Source of the DNA: Muribaculaceae bacterium
GTDB lineage: Bacteria > Bacteroidota > Bacteroidia > Bacteroidales > Muribaculaceae
DNA length: 64,000 nt
Reading direction: 5' to 3'
Assembly: GCA_023663365.1 (NCBI GenBank)
Contig: JAMPHP010000002.1
Location: 152,677-216,676, forward strand
Position numbers and translations under genes: made by a program. The notes beneath the pieces are model-generated. The model made no database searches. It was not told the origin of the DNA and saw only the letters and a list, made by a program, of their open reading frames with translations. This document shows positions 35,585 through 44,779 of the stretch, piece after piece (the stretch's first letter is position 1; every line of letters begins with the position of its first letter).

Positions 35585-37783
35585 ATGAATATCAAATATA
35601 TACTTCCATTCATCCTCCTGTCGGCAGCAAGCACCGCTTCCGCTGCTGTAGGTGCCATGCGCAGCAGCGCCGTGGGTGAGCTCGCGCCTTACTGCGCACC
35701 CGCCAACACTCCCGCCAAGGCCGACATCGTGTTTATGCCCGACGGCAAGCAGTATGTGGAGCGCTCGGAGGATGGACGAAAGCTCATCGTGAAGGATATA
35801 GCCACCGGCAAAGAGACGGCTACGCTCTTCGACGTGGACTACACCCGCGAAACTACCCTACCCGACTTCGAGGGCTTCATCATCAGCCCCGATGCATCGA
35901 AGGTGATGCTGTGGCGCGACTCCAAGCCCGTATACCGCCGCTCCGCAACGGCAGCATATTACGTCTACGAGGTGCGCTCGCGTCTCCTCAAACCCCTCTC
36001 CAAGGAGCATCCGCGCCAGCGCGACCCGCTCTTCTCGCCCGACTCCCGCATGGTGGCTTTCGTGGCCGACAACAATATCTACGCCGCCAAGCTCGACTAC
36101 GGCACAGAAGTGGCCGTGACTACCGACGGTGCCGACGGCGCGATTATCAACGGCGCCACCGACTGGACCTACGAGGAGGAGTTCGGGGTGACCTCGCTGA
36201 TGAGTTGGGCGCCCGACAACCTCACTCTCTGCTACGTGCGCTTCGACGAAAGCGCAGTGCCGCTCTACACCCTGCCGATATACGCCGGCACATGCGACAA
36301 GCAGGAGCAGTACGAGCTCTACCCCGGCGTGATGAGCTACAAATACCCGGTGGCCGGTAAGCCTAACTCCTCGGTATCGGTGCACAGCTACGACGTAGAG
36401 ACCCGCAAGACCAAGACCGTCGACCTGCCCGGCGGTGCCGCGTACTACATCCCGCGCATTGCCTACGGGCCTAAGGAAACTCAGCTGCTTGTGTCGACCC
36501 TCAACCGCGACCAGAACCGCTTCGAGCTCTTCCTCGCCAACCCCAAGTCGACAGTTACACGCTCAATCTACACCGACGAGGCCAAGGCTTGGATTGAGAC
36601 AGAGACATACTCCGACCTTCACGCCGGCGAAAACTCCTTTGTAATAGCCTCAGCTGCCGACGGCTACACCCGCTTCTACGAATACTCCTACGCCGGAGCC
36701 AAGCTGCGCGACATAAGCTCGGCCGGAAGCGATGCCACGGCATACTACGGCAGCGACGCCGCCGGCTACCACTACTTCTGTGCCGCCGCTCCCACGCCGA
36801 TGGACCGCACCGTGTACCGCATCGACCGCAAAGGCATCGTAAGCGCCGTAAGCCCCGCCGAGGGCAGCTCAGCGGCGGTATTCTCCCCCGGCTGCACCGC
36901 CATGCTGCTCACTCACAGCAGTGTGACTGAAGTGCCGGCCACGCACCTGTGCCGACCCGACGGCAAGGAAATCCGCACCATAGTCGACAACAAGGCTTAT
37001 GCCGACCGCACAGCAGCACTCACGGCTCCCAAAGAGTTTATCAAGGTGCCCGGCGAGGGTGGCCTCGAGCTCAACGGCTACATTGTGAAGCCCCGCGACT
37101 TCTCGGCATCCAAGCGCTATCCCGTGATTATGAGCCAGTACAGCGGCCCCGGGTCGCAGCAGGTGCTCAACCGCTGGCAGCTCGACTGGGAGCAGTACTT
37201 CGCCTCACGCGGATATATCGTGATATGCGTCGACGGTCGCGGCACCGGCGGCCGCGGCACTGCTTTCCGCAACGCCGTGTACAAAAACCTCGGCCACTAC
37301 GAGACCATCGACCAGCTCGCAGCAGCACGCTATGCCGCATCGCTGCCCTACGTCGATGCCTCACGCATAGGCATCTACGGATGGAGCTACGGCGGCTACG
37401 AAGCCCTGATGTGCGCCTCGGCCGACTCCTGCCCCTACGCTGCCGCAGTGGCCATAGCGCCCGTGACCGACTGGCGCTTCTACGACACCGTCTACACCGA
37501 GCGCTACATGCTCACGCCGCAGCAGAATGAGCGCGGCTACAACGATGCCTCAGCACTGCTCCGCTCGCTCCATCTGGGCTGCCCGCTGCTGATGATGTAC
37601 GGCACTGCCGATGACAATGTACACCCGGCCAACACGCTCCAGTATGTATCCACCCTCCAGAGCGCCGGCATACTCTGCGACATGTTCGTTTTCCCGCAGA
37701 TGAACCACTCTATCAACGGATGCAACGCCCGTGCTGTGGTATATGCACGTATGCTCAGCTTCTTCGACGAAAAACTACGCTGA
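35585..37783 (+). CDS. Dipeptidyl peptidase IV (S9B)
   Basis: A 732-residue exported serine peptidase. Signal peptide near 1-20, N-terminal beta-propeller with the TDWTYEEEF motif that binds the substrate amino terminus, then an alpha/beta-hydrolase domain from about residue 480. The nucleophile serine lies in GWSYGGYE (about 600), the aspartate in GTADDNVHP (about 675) and the histidine in MNHSINGC (about 709). It removes X-Pro or X-Ala dipeptides in the periplasm. Its stop overlaps the next start as TGATG. Confidence 0.93.
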   Translation: MNIKYILPFILLSAASTASAAVGAMRSSAVGELAPYCAPANTPAKADIVFMPDGKQYVERSEDGRKLIVKDIATGKETATLFDVDYTRETTLPDFEGFIISPDASKVMLWRDSKPVYRRSATAAYYVYEVRSRLLKPLSKEHPRQRDPLFSPDSRMVAFVADNNIYAAKLDYGTEVAVTTDGADGAIINGATDWTYEEEFGVTSLMSWAPDNLTLCYVRFDESAVPLYTLPIYAGTCDKQEQYELYPGVMSYKYPVAGKPNSSVSVHSYDVETRKTKTVDLPGGAAYYIPRIAYGPKETQLLVSTLNRDQNRFELFLANPKSTVTRSIYTDEAKAWIETETYSDLHAGENSFVIASAADGYTRFYEYSYAGAKLRDISSAGSDATAYYGSDAAGYHYFCAAAPTPMDRTVYRIDRKGIVSAVSPAEGSSAAVFSPGCTAMLLTHSSVTEVPATHLCRPDGKEIRTIVDNKAYADRTAALTAPKEFIKVPGEGGLELNGYIVKPRDFSASKRYPVIMSQYSGPGSQQVLNRWQLDWEQYFASRGYIVICVDGRGTGGRGTAFRNAVYKNLGHYETIDQLAAARYAASLPYVDASRIGIYGWSYGGYEALMCASADSCPYAAAVAIAPVTDWRFYDTVYTERYMLTPQQNERGYNDASALLRSLHLGCPLLMMYGTADDNVHPANTLQYVSTLQSAGILCDMFVFPQMNHSINGCNARAVVYARMLSFFDEKLR

Positions 37784-39093
37784 TGTCAGAGCAAAAAACA
37801 CCTCAGAGCGCCTCGCATGTGCTCCACGCCATGTGGATCAACTGGATTATTGCCTACGGCGCTATCACGCTGCCGCCGGTGCTGGCTCTCTTCGTACCCA
37901 AACTGTGGATAGCCTTCGTTTGTCTTGCCGAGGGCTACCTCCTGGCAACCATGACCCGGAGCACGCTCACCGATAAATTCAGCCGCTGCTCGCTGCTGCT
38001 GAGCCTCGCCGCAAAAATCCTCCTCACGGCCGCTCTGGTGATGTTTGTGGTAGTGATCCTTTGCACCGACTGGCTCGTGCCCACGGTAATACACCTCAAC
38101 CTCTACAACAGTGAGATACCATTCGTGACCTGCCTGGTGATGCTTCCCGTGGCCGCCCTATACTGCGCATTGGCCCTATACCTCGGGCTCGGAACACGGG
38201 CCTGCCGCGAGTGTCAGCGCCGAAACGGTTTCTACGCCGGCGACAGCATCGTGGCCACGCTATACTACCGCGAGTCGAAATATCAGGTGTCGATAGTTCT
38301 CCTGCTGTCGGTGCTGATGGGCGCGATTGAGTACTGGTACTACTTCGCACGCTATATCAACTCCGACATGAACGCGCCCGACCGCTTCTTCTTCAACATC
38401 ATACCCACACTGGCCTACCTCCTGTCTATTTTCTTCATGGCAGGCCGCTACGCCAGCATGAAAGCTCTCGTAGAAGCCATGGGTGAGAAGCATGCAGGCA
38501 CCGGAAACTCCACCGAAGTGCGCTTCCTCATATTCTGCGGCGACGATATTCTCCTCCACCAAGGCCCCGACGGGCAGTGGGACACCCCGGCTGAAATAAT
38601 CATCAGCCGCACCTACAGCCTCGGCGAGCCCGAAGCCCGCAGGCTCTTCACCGAAGCCACCGGCATCAACGACTTTCATCTGCGCTACTGCTTCACAAAC
38701 GAGGGCTTCACATCCTTGGCAAATGTGGTGCACTACGCGGCCTTCATCGAAAGCCCCGACGCGGTTGCAACCGGCGATAAAGACCTGTGGTTCAATGCCT
38801 ATATGCTCGACCGAGGGCTCGCCACCAACTCGCTGGCACCGCTGCTGGCCAACGAGCTATACCGCATCCACACCATGACGATGGCGTGGAAGACCTACAA
38901 CCGCGAGGGGCGCCGCCTCTACCCCATCAAGCACTACAGGCCCACATTCCGCCTGCGCGACCTGCGCGACTGGGCAGTGGACTACGATGACCACACCTGG
39001 TTCGACATAGCAAGCAACAACGAGGACCGTCACTTCTTCAAGCTCCGCCGATTCTGGACACGCCTCACCGACATCAAAGGCGCTAAAAACTGA
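37783..39093 (+). CDS. Membrane protein of unknown function with a soluble C-terminal domain
   Basis: A 436-residue protein. Residues 1-240 hold about six hydrophobic helices; a soluble domain of about 200 residues follows. Part of it (EVRFLIFCGDDILLHQGPDG, then PEARRLFTEATGI) has the strand-helix look of a Nudix-like fold but lacks an intact Nudix box, so I do not assign activity. The start at 37783 overlaps the DPP IV stop (TGATG), suggesting coupled translation. Confidence 0.75.
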   Translation: MSEQKTPQSASHVLHAMWINWIIAYGAITLPPVLALFVPKLWIAFVCLAEGYLLATMTRSTLTDKFSRCSLLLSLAAKILLTAALVMFVVVILCTDWLVPTVIHLNLYNSEIPFVTCLVMLPVAALYCALALYLGLGTRACRECQRRNGFYAGDSIVATLYYRESKYQVSIVLLLSVLMGAIEYWYYFARYINSDMNAPDRFFFNIIPTLAYLLSIFFMAGRYASMKALVEAMGEKHAGTGNSTEVRFLIFCGDDILLHQGPDGQWDTPAEIIISRTYSLGEPEARRLFTEATGINDFHLRYCFTNEGFTSLANVVHYAAFIESPDAVATGDKDLWFNAYMLDRGLATNSLAPLLANELYRIHTMTMAWKTYNREGRRLYPIKHYRPTFRLRDLRDWAVDYDDHTWFDIASNNEDRHFFKLRRFWTRLTDIKGAKN

Positions 39094-39121
39094 GCCATCA
39101 CCCTTCCAAGCATATCACACA

Positions 39122-40042
39122 GTGCACCTGCTCACAATAATAGGCCCAACAGCAAGCGGAAAGACACGCCGCGCAGCACATCTGGCCCGGCGCCTCGGCG
39201 GTGAAATCGTCAGCGCCGACTCTCGTCAGGTGTACCGCGGAATGGATGTCGGCACCGGCAAAGACCTCGTCGACTACGGCTCCGACGTGCCATACCACCT
39301 CATCGACATTGCCCCGGCGGGGCACAAGTACAACCTCTACGAATACCTGCGCGACGCCCGGCTCGCCATTGCCGACATCGAGGCACGGGGCCGACGGCCT
39401 ATAGTTTGCGGCGGCACAGGACTCTACGTTGAGTCGCTCCTCAAGGGAATGAGCCTGCCCGAGGTGCCTGAAAACAGCGAGCTCAGAGCCCGACTGGCGG
39501 GCAAAAGCCTCGACGAGCTGGCCGAAATCCTCGCTCGCAGCAAAGCCCTCCACAACACCACCGACATCGACACCTGCCAGCGTGCAATCCGCGCAATCGA
39601 AATCGAAGAGTACTACGCGGCACACCCCGAAGCACGAAGTGCCGCACACGAGCCCACACCCCTGCCCGCGCTCATCATTGGCATCGACATCCCTCGCGAC
39701 AGCCGCCGCCGGATGGTGAGCGAGCGTATGCGCCGCCGGTTCGACAGCGAAAACATGCTCTCCGAGGTCCGGACCCTCCTCGACTCAGGCATAGCACCCG
39801 ACGACCTCATTTACTACGGCCTCGAGTACAAATTCCTCACCCTGCACCTCATCGGCCAACTTTCGCGAAAAGAGATGGAAGAGCAGCTCGAGACAGCCAT
39901 CCACCGGTTCGCCAAGCGGCAGATGACATGGTTCAGGGGCATGGAACGGCGCGGCTTCACCATCCACTGGCTGCCTTTCGACATGCCGGCCGACGAATTT
40001 GCCGACACCGTAGAAACACTCCTCGCCGATGCAGAGAGTTAG
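39122..40042 (+). CDS. miaA: tRNA dimethylallyltransferase MiaA
   Basis: A 306-residue enzyme that prenylates A37 of tRNAs reading codons starting with U. It has the P-loop GPTASGKT near the N-terminus, then the DSRQVYRGMDVGTGK block, GGTGLYVESLLKG and the later YYGLEYKFL and RFAKRQMTWFRG motifs. The start is GTG at 39122; no upstream ATG gives a better N-terminus. It overlaps the next gene by 14 nt. Confidence 0.95.
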   Translation: MHLLTIIGPTASGKTRRAAHLARRLGGEIVSADSRQVYRGMDVGTGKDLVDYGSDVPYHLIDIAPAGHKYNLYEYLRDARLAIADIEARGRRPIVCGGTGLYVESLLKGMSLPEVPENSELRARLAGKSLDELAEILARSKALHNTTDIDTCQRAIRAIEIEEYYAAHPEARSAAHEPTPLPALIIGIDIPRDSRRRMVSERMRRRFDSENMLSEVRTLLDSGIAPDDLIYYGLEYKFLTLHLIGQLSRKEMEEQLETAIHRFAKRQMTWFRGMERRGFTIHWLPFDMPADEFADTVETLLADAES

Positions 40043-40928
40043 TTTCATCGCCCTGCTGGCGCTCTCCTTCACGGCCATGGCAGAGTCGAACCTCGCACAC
40101 TTCGCCGAGCCCGTCGACCGCCTCGACTATCACCTGCGCATCGCCGCCGAGGGTTCGCGCACGCGCACCGTGAGCATGGTCTGGAACTACACCGACTCCG
40201 CCAACTACACCGCAATAAGCTACACCCTGCCGCCCCGCACAGCCGACGACCCTCAGCTCGGCTTCGACTCCGACTACCGCGTGCACACTCTCTGCTGCGG
40301 CATCGACAGCACCGTCACCGCAGGGCGCTTCACCACCACCTACCCCACCGGCGCACAGGCTGCCTTGTCGGCCGTGCTGGCCGTAGAGAACCGCCGTGCG
40401 TTCGTGAGCCTCGGAGGCACCCAGGCCGACATCACCATCGAAGTACCCTTCGACATCATGCACCCCGCAGCGATAGGCTACCTCTGCGACAGACCCGCAA
40501 AAGAACTGCGCAACGACATCCGCTGGCTACCGCTCCCGAAGCCCGAAGAAGCCCCTTGCCCCGACCTCGAAAGCCTCAAGGCAAGGATAGCACAATCCAC
40601 CGACCCCATGGAGACATTCTGGCGCTATCTCGACCGCGACACCGACCCGGCCAAAGCGAGCCTCGGAGGTAGCTACACCCTCGCCACAGTGGCCGAGCCG
40701 GGAGGAAGCTACTCCATAATCCTCGTTGATGGCACACGGCTCACACTCAAAGGACGGCTGCACCCAACCATCTTCACCGGCCACTACGACCTCGAGTGGC
40801 GCGACGCCCAAGGCCGGGCCGTCGACACCGAGACAAGCGCCGGCATCGAGCTCGACGGTGCCATCCTTCGCCTCAACTTTCCGCTGCACTCCGCCACCCT
40901 CCGCTTCAGCCGCGCCGCACTGAAATAA
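40029..40928 (+). CDS. Exported protein of unknown function (299 aa)
   Basis: Not recognised. A short signal peptide (MQRVSFIALLALSFTAMA) is followed by a beta-rich sequence with little resemblance to a named family. A GGSYTLATVAEPGGSYSIIL stretch and a strand-rich C-terminal third could be a lipocalin-like or sandwich fold, but this is a guess. Its start overlaps the end of miaA. Confidence 0.7.
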   Translation: MQRVSFIALLALSFTAMAESNLAHFAEPVDRLDYHLRIAAEGSRTRTVSMVWNYTDSANYTAISYTLPPRTADDPQLGFDSDYRVHTLCCGIDSTVTAGRFTTTYPTGAQAALSAVLAVENRRAFVSLGGTQADITIEVPFDIMHPAAIGYLCDRPAKELRNDIRWLPLPKPEEAPCPDLESLKARIAQSTDPMETFWRYLDRDTDPAKASLGGSYTLATVAEPGGSYSIILVDGTRLTLKGRLHPTIFTGHYDLEWRDAQGRAVDTETSAGIELDGAILRLNFPLHSATLRFSRAALK

Positions 40929-40976
40929 GCAAGCCAGGCAGCCAACCATCGGGCTCCGTCGGCCGTTATATCCAAT

Positions 40977-41531
40977 ATGAACGACATGAATATCCCGGCC
41001 GACATCCTCACGAACCCGGCCTACACCAACATACTCACACGAGTGAGCGTACGCCGCTACACCGACCGCGCACTCACCGACGGCCAAGTGGCCGCAATCC
41101 TCCACGCCGCCATGAGCGCCCCCACAGCCGTGAACAAGCAGCCGTGGGAATTTATCGTCGTCGACAAGCCCGACCTGCTCAGCCAACTCGCCGATGCCCT
41201 CCCCTACGCCAAAATGGCCGCCCACGCCCCTGTGGCAATAGTCGTCTGCGCCAACAAAGAGCGCTTCCTCCCCGGCCTCGACAGCACACTCTGGGAGCAA
41301 GACTGCTCCGCCGCCACCGAGAACATCCTCCTTGCCGCACACGCCATCGGCCTCGGCGGCGTGTGGACCTGCCTCTACCCGCACCCCGACCGCATGGAAG
41401 CCACCGCGCGCATCCTCAACATCGCCGACACCCTCATCCCCTTCAACCTCATCCCAATCGGCCACCCCGAAGCCGACCACACTCCCATGGACAAATGGCA
41501 CCCCGACCGCATCCACTTCAACCGCCGCTGA
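40977..41531 (+). CDS. Nitroreductase-family flavoprotein
   Basis: A 184-residue FMN-dependent oxidoreductase-like protein. RVSVRRYTDRALTD and AAMSAPTAVNKQPWEFIVV are the family FMN-binding blocks, and GLGGVWTCLYP lies in the C-terminal half. It may reduce nitro compounds or quinones with NAD(P)H; no specific substrate can be given. It is the last core-like gene before the more AT-rich accessory region. Confidence 0.9.
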   Translation: MNDMNIPADILTNPAYTNILTRVSVRRYTDRALTDGQVAAILHAAMSAPTAVNKQPWEFIVVDKPDLLSQLADALPYAKMAAHAPVAIVVCANKERFLPGLDSTLWEQDCSAATENILLAAHAIGLGGVWTCLYPHPDRMEATARILNIADTLIPFNLIPIGHPEADHTPMDKWHPDRIHFNRR

Positions 41532-41589
41532 CGAGACTGCGCCACGGCAAGCCGCAGTAGCTGTCGCACACTTTGATACATCCACGCTA

Positions 41590-41597
41590 TATTTTTG
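41590..41597 (+). promoter_or_regulatory. -7 element before the DprA-like gene
   Basis: TATTTTTG matches TAnnTTTG and would give a leader of about 18-20 nt. A TTTG at 41572 is closer than usual for a -33 box. Confidence 0.45.
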
Positions 41598-41622
41598 TGG
41601 CGAAATCAACCCTAAAAATCAA

Positions 41623-42270
41623 ATGATAAAACAACCGACTCCGACCACGCAGCCTATCGAAACCCTTGACAGCAAAAGCGCCGACTTCCCTGAGGCCTTG
41701 CAGGCTTTGGGTACGGATTGCCCGCAGGCGATTTACATCAAAGGCACAAAAGACGCACTCACCTCAGGCAATCATGTGGCCATCATAGGAGCGAAAGATG
41801 CCACGGCGGAGGAGTGTGAGTTGGCACGTCAACTTGGGCGGCTCTTTTCTTCTGACATCGTGGTCAGCGGCCTGGCTCGCGGCATCGACACGGCGGCTCA
41901 TCAAGGTTGCATGGAAGCCGGAGGAGTTTCGGTTGCGATAGTAGCGACAGGCCTCGACAGAACCTATCCCAGGGAGAACGCCGACCTTGAACTTGTCATA
42001 CTGCAGAACGGTGGAATGATAGTCTCGGAATATCCCGAAGGGACAAAGGCAAACCCGACCCGGCTGATAGCTCGCACTCGCCTGCAAATGGCCATTGCCG
42101 ACAAAGTCATCGTAGTAGCCTGCGAAAAGAAGTCGGGCACCATGCACGCCGCAGAATGGGCTGTCAAGCTCGGCAAACCCATCTTCGCTATCGACAACGC
42201 CCGCACCGGCAACCGCCACCTCATCGACAGCGGCATGGCGATAGCGATTTCATTGCAAGCTTCGCTATGA
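41623..42270 (+). CDS. DprA/Smf-like Rossmann protein, short form
   Basis: A 215-residue protein with the DprA Rossmann core: VAIIGAKDATAEE, VSGLARGIDTAAHQG, AIVATGLDRTYPREN, GMIVSEYPEG, a KKSGTMHAAEWAV block and TGNRHLIDSG. Full-length DprA proteins that load RecA on incoming single-stranded DNA usually have an additional winged helix; this one is the Rossmann domain only. The frame runs upstream into the nitroreductase gene, but ATG 41623 follows the promoter. It sits where base composition shifts, so it may belong to the accessory island. Confidence 0.8.
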   Translation: MIKQPTPTTQPIETLDSKSADFPEALQALGTDCPQAIYIKGTKDALTSGNHVAIIGAKDATAEECELARQLGRLFSSDIVVSGLARGIDTAAHQGCMEAGGVSVAIVATGLDRTYPRENADLELVILQNGGMIVSEYPEGTKANPTRLIARTRLQMAIADKVIVVACEKKSGTMHAAEWAVKLGKPIFAIDNARTGNRHLIDSGMAIAISLQASL

Positions 42271-42298
42271 TACTGCCACTATCGGTAAGCAATACCTA

Positions 42299-42703
42299 CT
42301 ATCTCCCGGCCAAAAGTTGGGAGATATTTGTTAAAACATCCGATGGAGGCCATCCTTCACTAAACATCAAGTCAGCAGCCATCCCCATCGCGAATACTTC
42401 AACATTGCATTTCTTCTCTATTTCATCAACGAGTTCTTGTAGAGCCGCAAATTCTATCATGTAACCACTCAGAATGAACTCTGCATGAGTTTGACAGATG
42501 AAGTGCGTCTTGTCCTGCTTATTAGCTAATACAACAAGAGTCTGGAAGAGAAAGAAATCCGGGTCTGCAATGGGATTGAAGCCTTTTTCCAGGCCAGCAT
42601 AATCGAACTGCCGTTTGGCTTTGTCGGTTATAAAGTCAAGAACCCTTGCAACTTCGGGGTCGCTATCTTTCGGGATAATTTCGTAGTATCGTTCTTTTTC
42701 CAT
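42299..42703 (-). CDS. Unknown small protein (134 aa)
   Basis: Not recognised. Mostly helical with a hydrophobic middle (FFLFQTLVVLANKQ). No catalytic motif stands out. It begins 10 nt after the PD-(D/E)XK gene and is probably its operon partner. Confidence 0.6.
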   Translation of the reverse strand: MEKERYYEIIPKDSDPEVARVLDFITDKAKRQFDYAGLEKGFNPIADPDFFLFQTLVVLANKQDKTHFICQTHAEFILSGYMIEFAALQELVDEIEKKCNVEVFAMGMAADLMFSEGWPPSDVLTNISQLLAGR

Positions 42704-42713
42704 AAACCGAGGA

Positions 42714-43904
42714 TTAATGGTTATGCGAGATTAACCAATTAATAACATTTACGAAGCAATCAAACACATCGTGTGACGGATTCTTTTGAAAATAAGTCCA
42801 CGAGCAGGTTGTGTTAGATTGGTTGAGGAGTTTGTCAGTCTTTAATTTCATAACAATTGACCCTTCGATTGGCCTAGATTCCTCAAATTCTGCTTGACAA
42901 TATACTGCTGTACCATCCTCATCAATGTGAACGTAAACGCTACCTTCGTTTGTTGGGATTATAACACCTACATAGGCCGATTTCGTTGAAATTTGAATGT
43001 TGGGAAATTTGTCAATGAGACAGTCATGCCAATGCTTTTTGACGGCATTCTGTCGCATCTCCCAAAGTTTATTTCTTAGATTGGAGCATTCGTCATACTG
43101 TTCGGATAATTTCTCGAATTTCTCGAAATTATCTTTGCACTCATTTAGTTGGAGTTTGTCGGTTATTAGCTTTTCAAGTGTTGTACTCATTCCTTCCATA
43201 TAGTTTCTTTGAGAGAATAATCCCTCTAAATAGTCAATATATTGTTTGATCGCCGTATGAAATATCTGGTCTTTAGTGCCATATCCGATATTAGAAGAAG
43301 AAATTATTTTTTCTCTAAGCCAAGGCAAAACACCGTCCATAAAGGAAAAACTAACATAACGTTCCATGAATGAATCTTGATACGGCCCCCAGCTTTGATT
43401 AGATGGCTCTCCGGGTCTTTGCGGCATATATACTACGAATATATCTTCCTTTTCATGACCGTAATGATTCGTAGTGATGGATTTTTCTATATATCGAGCC
43501 AATTGTGCTTCTTGGTCCCGGGCGTTGTAGACCTTGTTTTCAATAATTAGAGTATAGGTTTTATCCCTAACCCAAAGATCTATGCGTTCTGTTTCTTGCG
43601 TTATGTAGGGTAAATCTATTTTAATGCGCTTGAACGTTGGATTTTTCTCCGCCAACCGATCAATCAAGGACTGAAGAATAGGGTAATCTCCATCAGGATT
43701 TCGGTAAGACAACATTTTATGAAGAATGCGACTATGGGCATTTTCATTGATGTGTAATTCGTCAATTACGTTAAGATGATATGGTAAGGTCTTTTCGGCA
43801 TCCTTTCGGACCTTTCCATAATCGATAAGAAGTCCCAATAGGTCTATTACAAAAGCATTATGAGCCTTCAAATATGCTGAAAGTAAGTCTAAAGCTTGAT
43901 TCAT
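42714..43904 (-). CDS. PD-(D/E)XK nuclease-family protein
   Basis: A 396-residue protein of the PDDEXK_4 type. The nuclease core shows E54 (NENAHSRIL), D109 (RIDLWV) and the ExK motif E122-N-K124 (IIENKVY), followed by ARDQEAQLARYIE. The C-terminal 200 residues are helical and end in a small beta domain. Such proteins are frequent in accessory and defence regions, but a target is not known. A weak TAACTTCG near 43935 may serve as a separate promoter. Confidence 0.82.
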   Translation of the reverse strand: MNQALDLLSAYLKAHNAFVIDLLGLLIDYGKVRKDAEKTLPYHLNVIDELHINENAHSRILHKMLSYRNPDGDYPILQSLIDRLAEKNPTFKRIKIDLPYITQETERIDLWVRDKTYTLIIENKVYNARDQEAQLARYIEKSITTNHYGHEKEDIFVVYMPQRPGEPSNQSWGPYQDSFMERYVSFSFMDGVLPWLREKIISSSNIGYGTKDQIFHTAIKQYIDYLEGLFSQRNYMEGMSTTLEKLITDKLQLNECKDNFEKFEKLSEQYDECSNLRNKLWEMRQNAVKKHWHDCLIDKFPNIQISTKSAYVGVIIPTNEGSVYVHIDEDGTAVYCQAEFEESRPIEGSIVMKLKTDKLLNQSNTTCSWTYFQKNPSHDVFDCFVNVINWLISHNH

Positions 43905-43978
43905 ATTCGTTATTGGGTATTTGTAAGTGCGAAGTTAAAAATTATTTCCCAGATAACAAGGCGGTTGTATTATGTTAT

Positions 43979-44776
43979 TCAGCATAATTCCGACGGAGCT
44001 CGATGGAGGTCCTGTGCTGTCGCGCTGTCGTTTTTCGTCCATTTTATGTCGTTGCCGTAGTTTTTTACAGCAATGTTCATCACTCCTATGTCGCTAAGGA
44101 CTGCCGAGAGGTTGGGTATCCGGTCAAAAAGTTGAAGCAGTTTCGGCAAGTCCATTGTCGGGAGAATCTTTATTTCGATACATCTATGGTAGGCTACTTT
44201 TATTTTCAATATTGTATCACCGCATATTCTTTCTATATGATAGTCCCATCCATTCTTCCGCATGATGCTCGGAATAATTGCATCTAAGGTATTATTTGCC
44301 ACTTCTGTTGATTTTCTGATTTTGGGTATTTCTTTTTCAAGTTCTTTCCACTGAGCCATCCACTCATACCAGTTCTCTATCGTGTTCTGTATCATTTCTA
44401 CAACCTTTATGTGGTAGCCACCAAGTTCGTGCTTTTCCCGGTCGGGGGTTGTGAAAACGATAGAGAAGAATCCGAGGTCGTCTTTTCCTTTGTTGGTGTC
44501 CCAATATATGGAAAGCTCAAATTCGCCCAGTATAAGATGATAGAAAGCAGCATTCTGCTGCCACTCTTCCGCATCATAGTCAGCATCGCGGGTATCGATC
44601 ACCTGAAACCCGAGAGGCTTGAGGAGGTAGATATAGTGCATGGGATTCTCGCCACGTCGAATCATAAAACGTGACGTAGCCGGGAAGCGAGGAAGCAGAT
44701 TAAAGAAATACAGCATTTTGATCTGCCGAGTGTCCTCTCCTCTTTTTACTCTGCGGATGAGTTCGTTCCTATCCAT
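43979..44776 (-). CDS. Unknown protein downstream of the VWA gene (265 aa)
   Basis: No family recognised. Sequence is soluble with alternating strands and helices and no signal peptide or membrane segment. It starts 3 nt after the VWA gene stop, so it is co-translated with the MoxR-VWA pair and may be a partner of that complex. An alternative is that it is only a passenger in the operon. Confidence 0.65.
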   Translation of the reverse strand: MDRNELIRRVKRGEDTRQIKMLYFFNLLPRFPATSRFMIRRGENPMHYIYLLKPLGFQVIDTRDADYDAEEWQQNAAFYHLILGEFELSIYWDTNKGKDDLGFFSIVFTTPDREKHELGGYHIKVVEMIQNTIENWYEWMAQWKELEKEIPKIRKSTEVANNTLDAIIPSIMRKNGWDYHIERICGDTILKIKVAYHRCIEIKILPTMDLPKLLQLFDRIPNLSAVLSDIGVMNIAVKNYGNDIKWTKNDSATAQDLHRAPSELC

Positions 44777-44779
44777 TGA

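Noticed and set aside
37783-39093. Nudix hydrolase assignment for the soluble domain
   Set aside because: The GX5EX7REUXEEXGU box is not intact, so catalytic function is not claimed.
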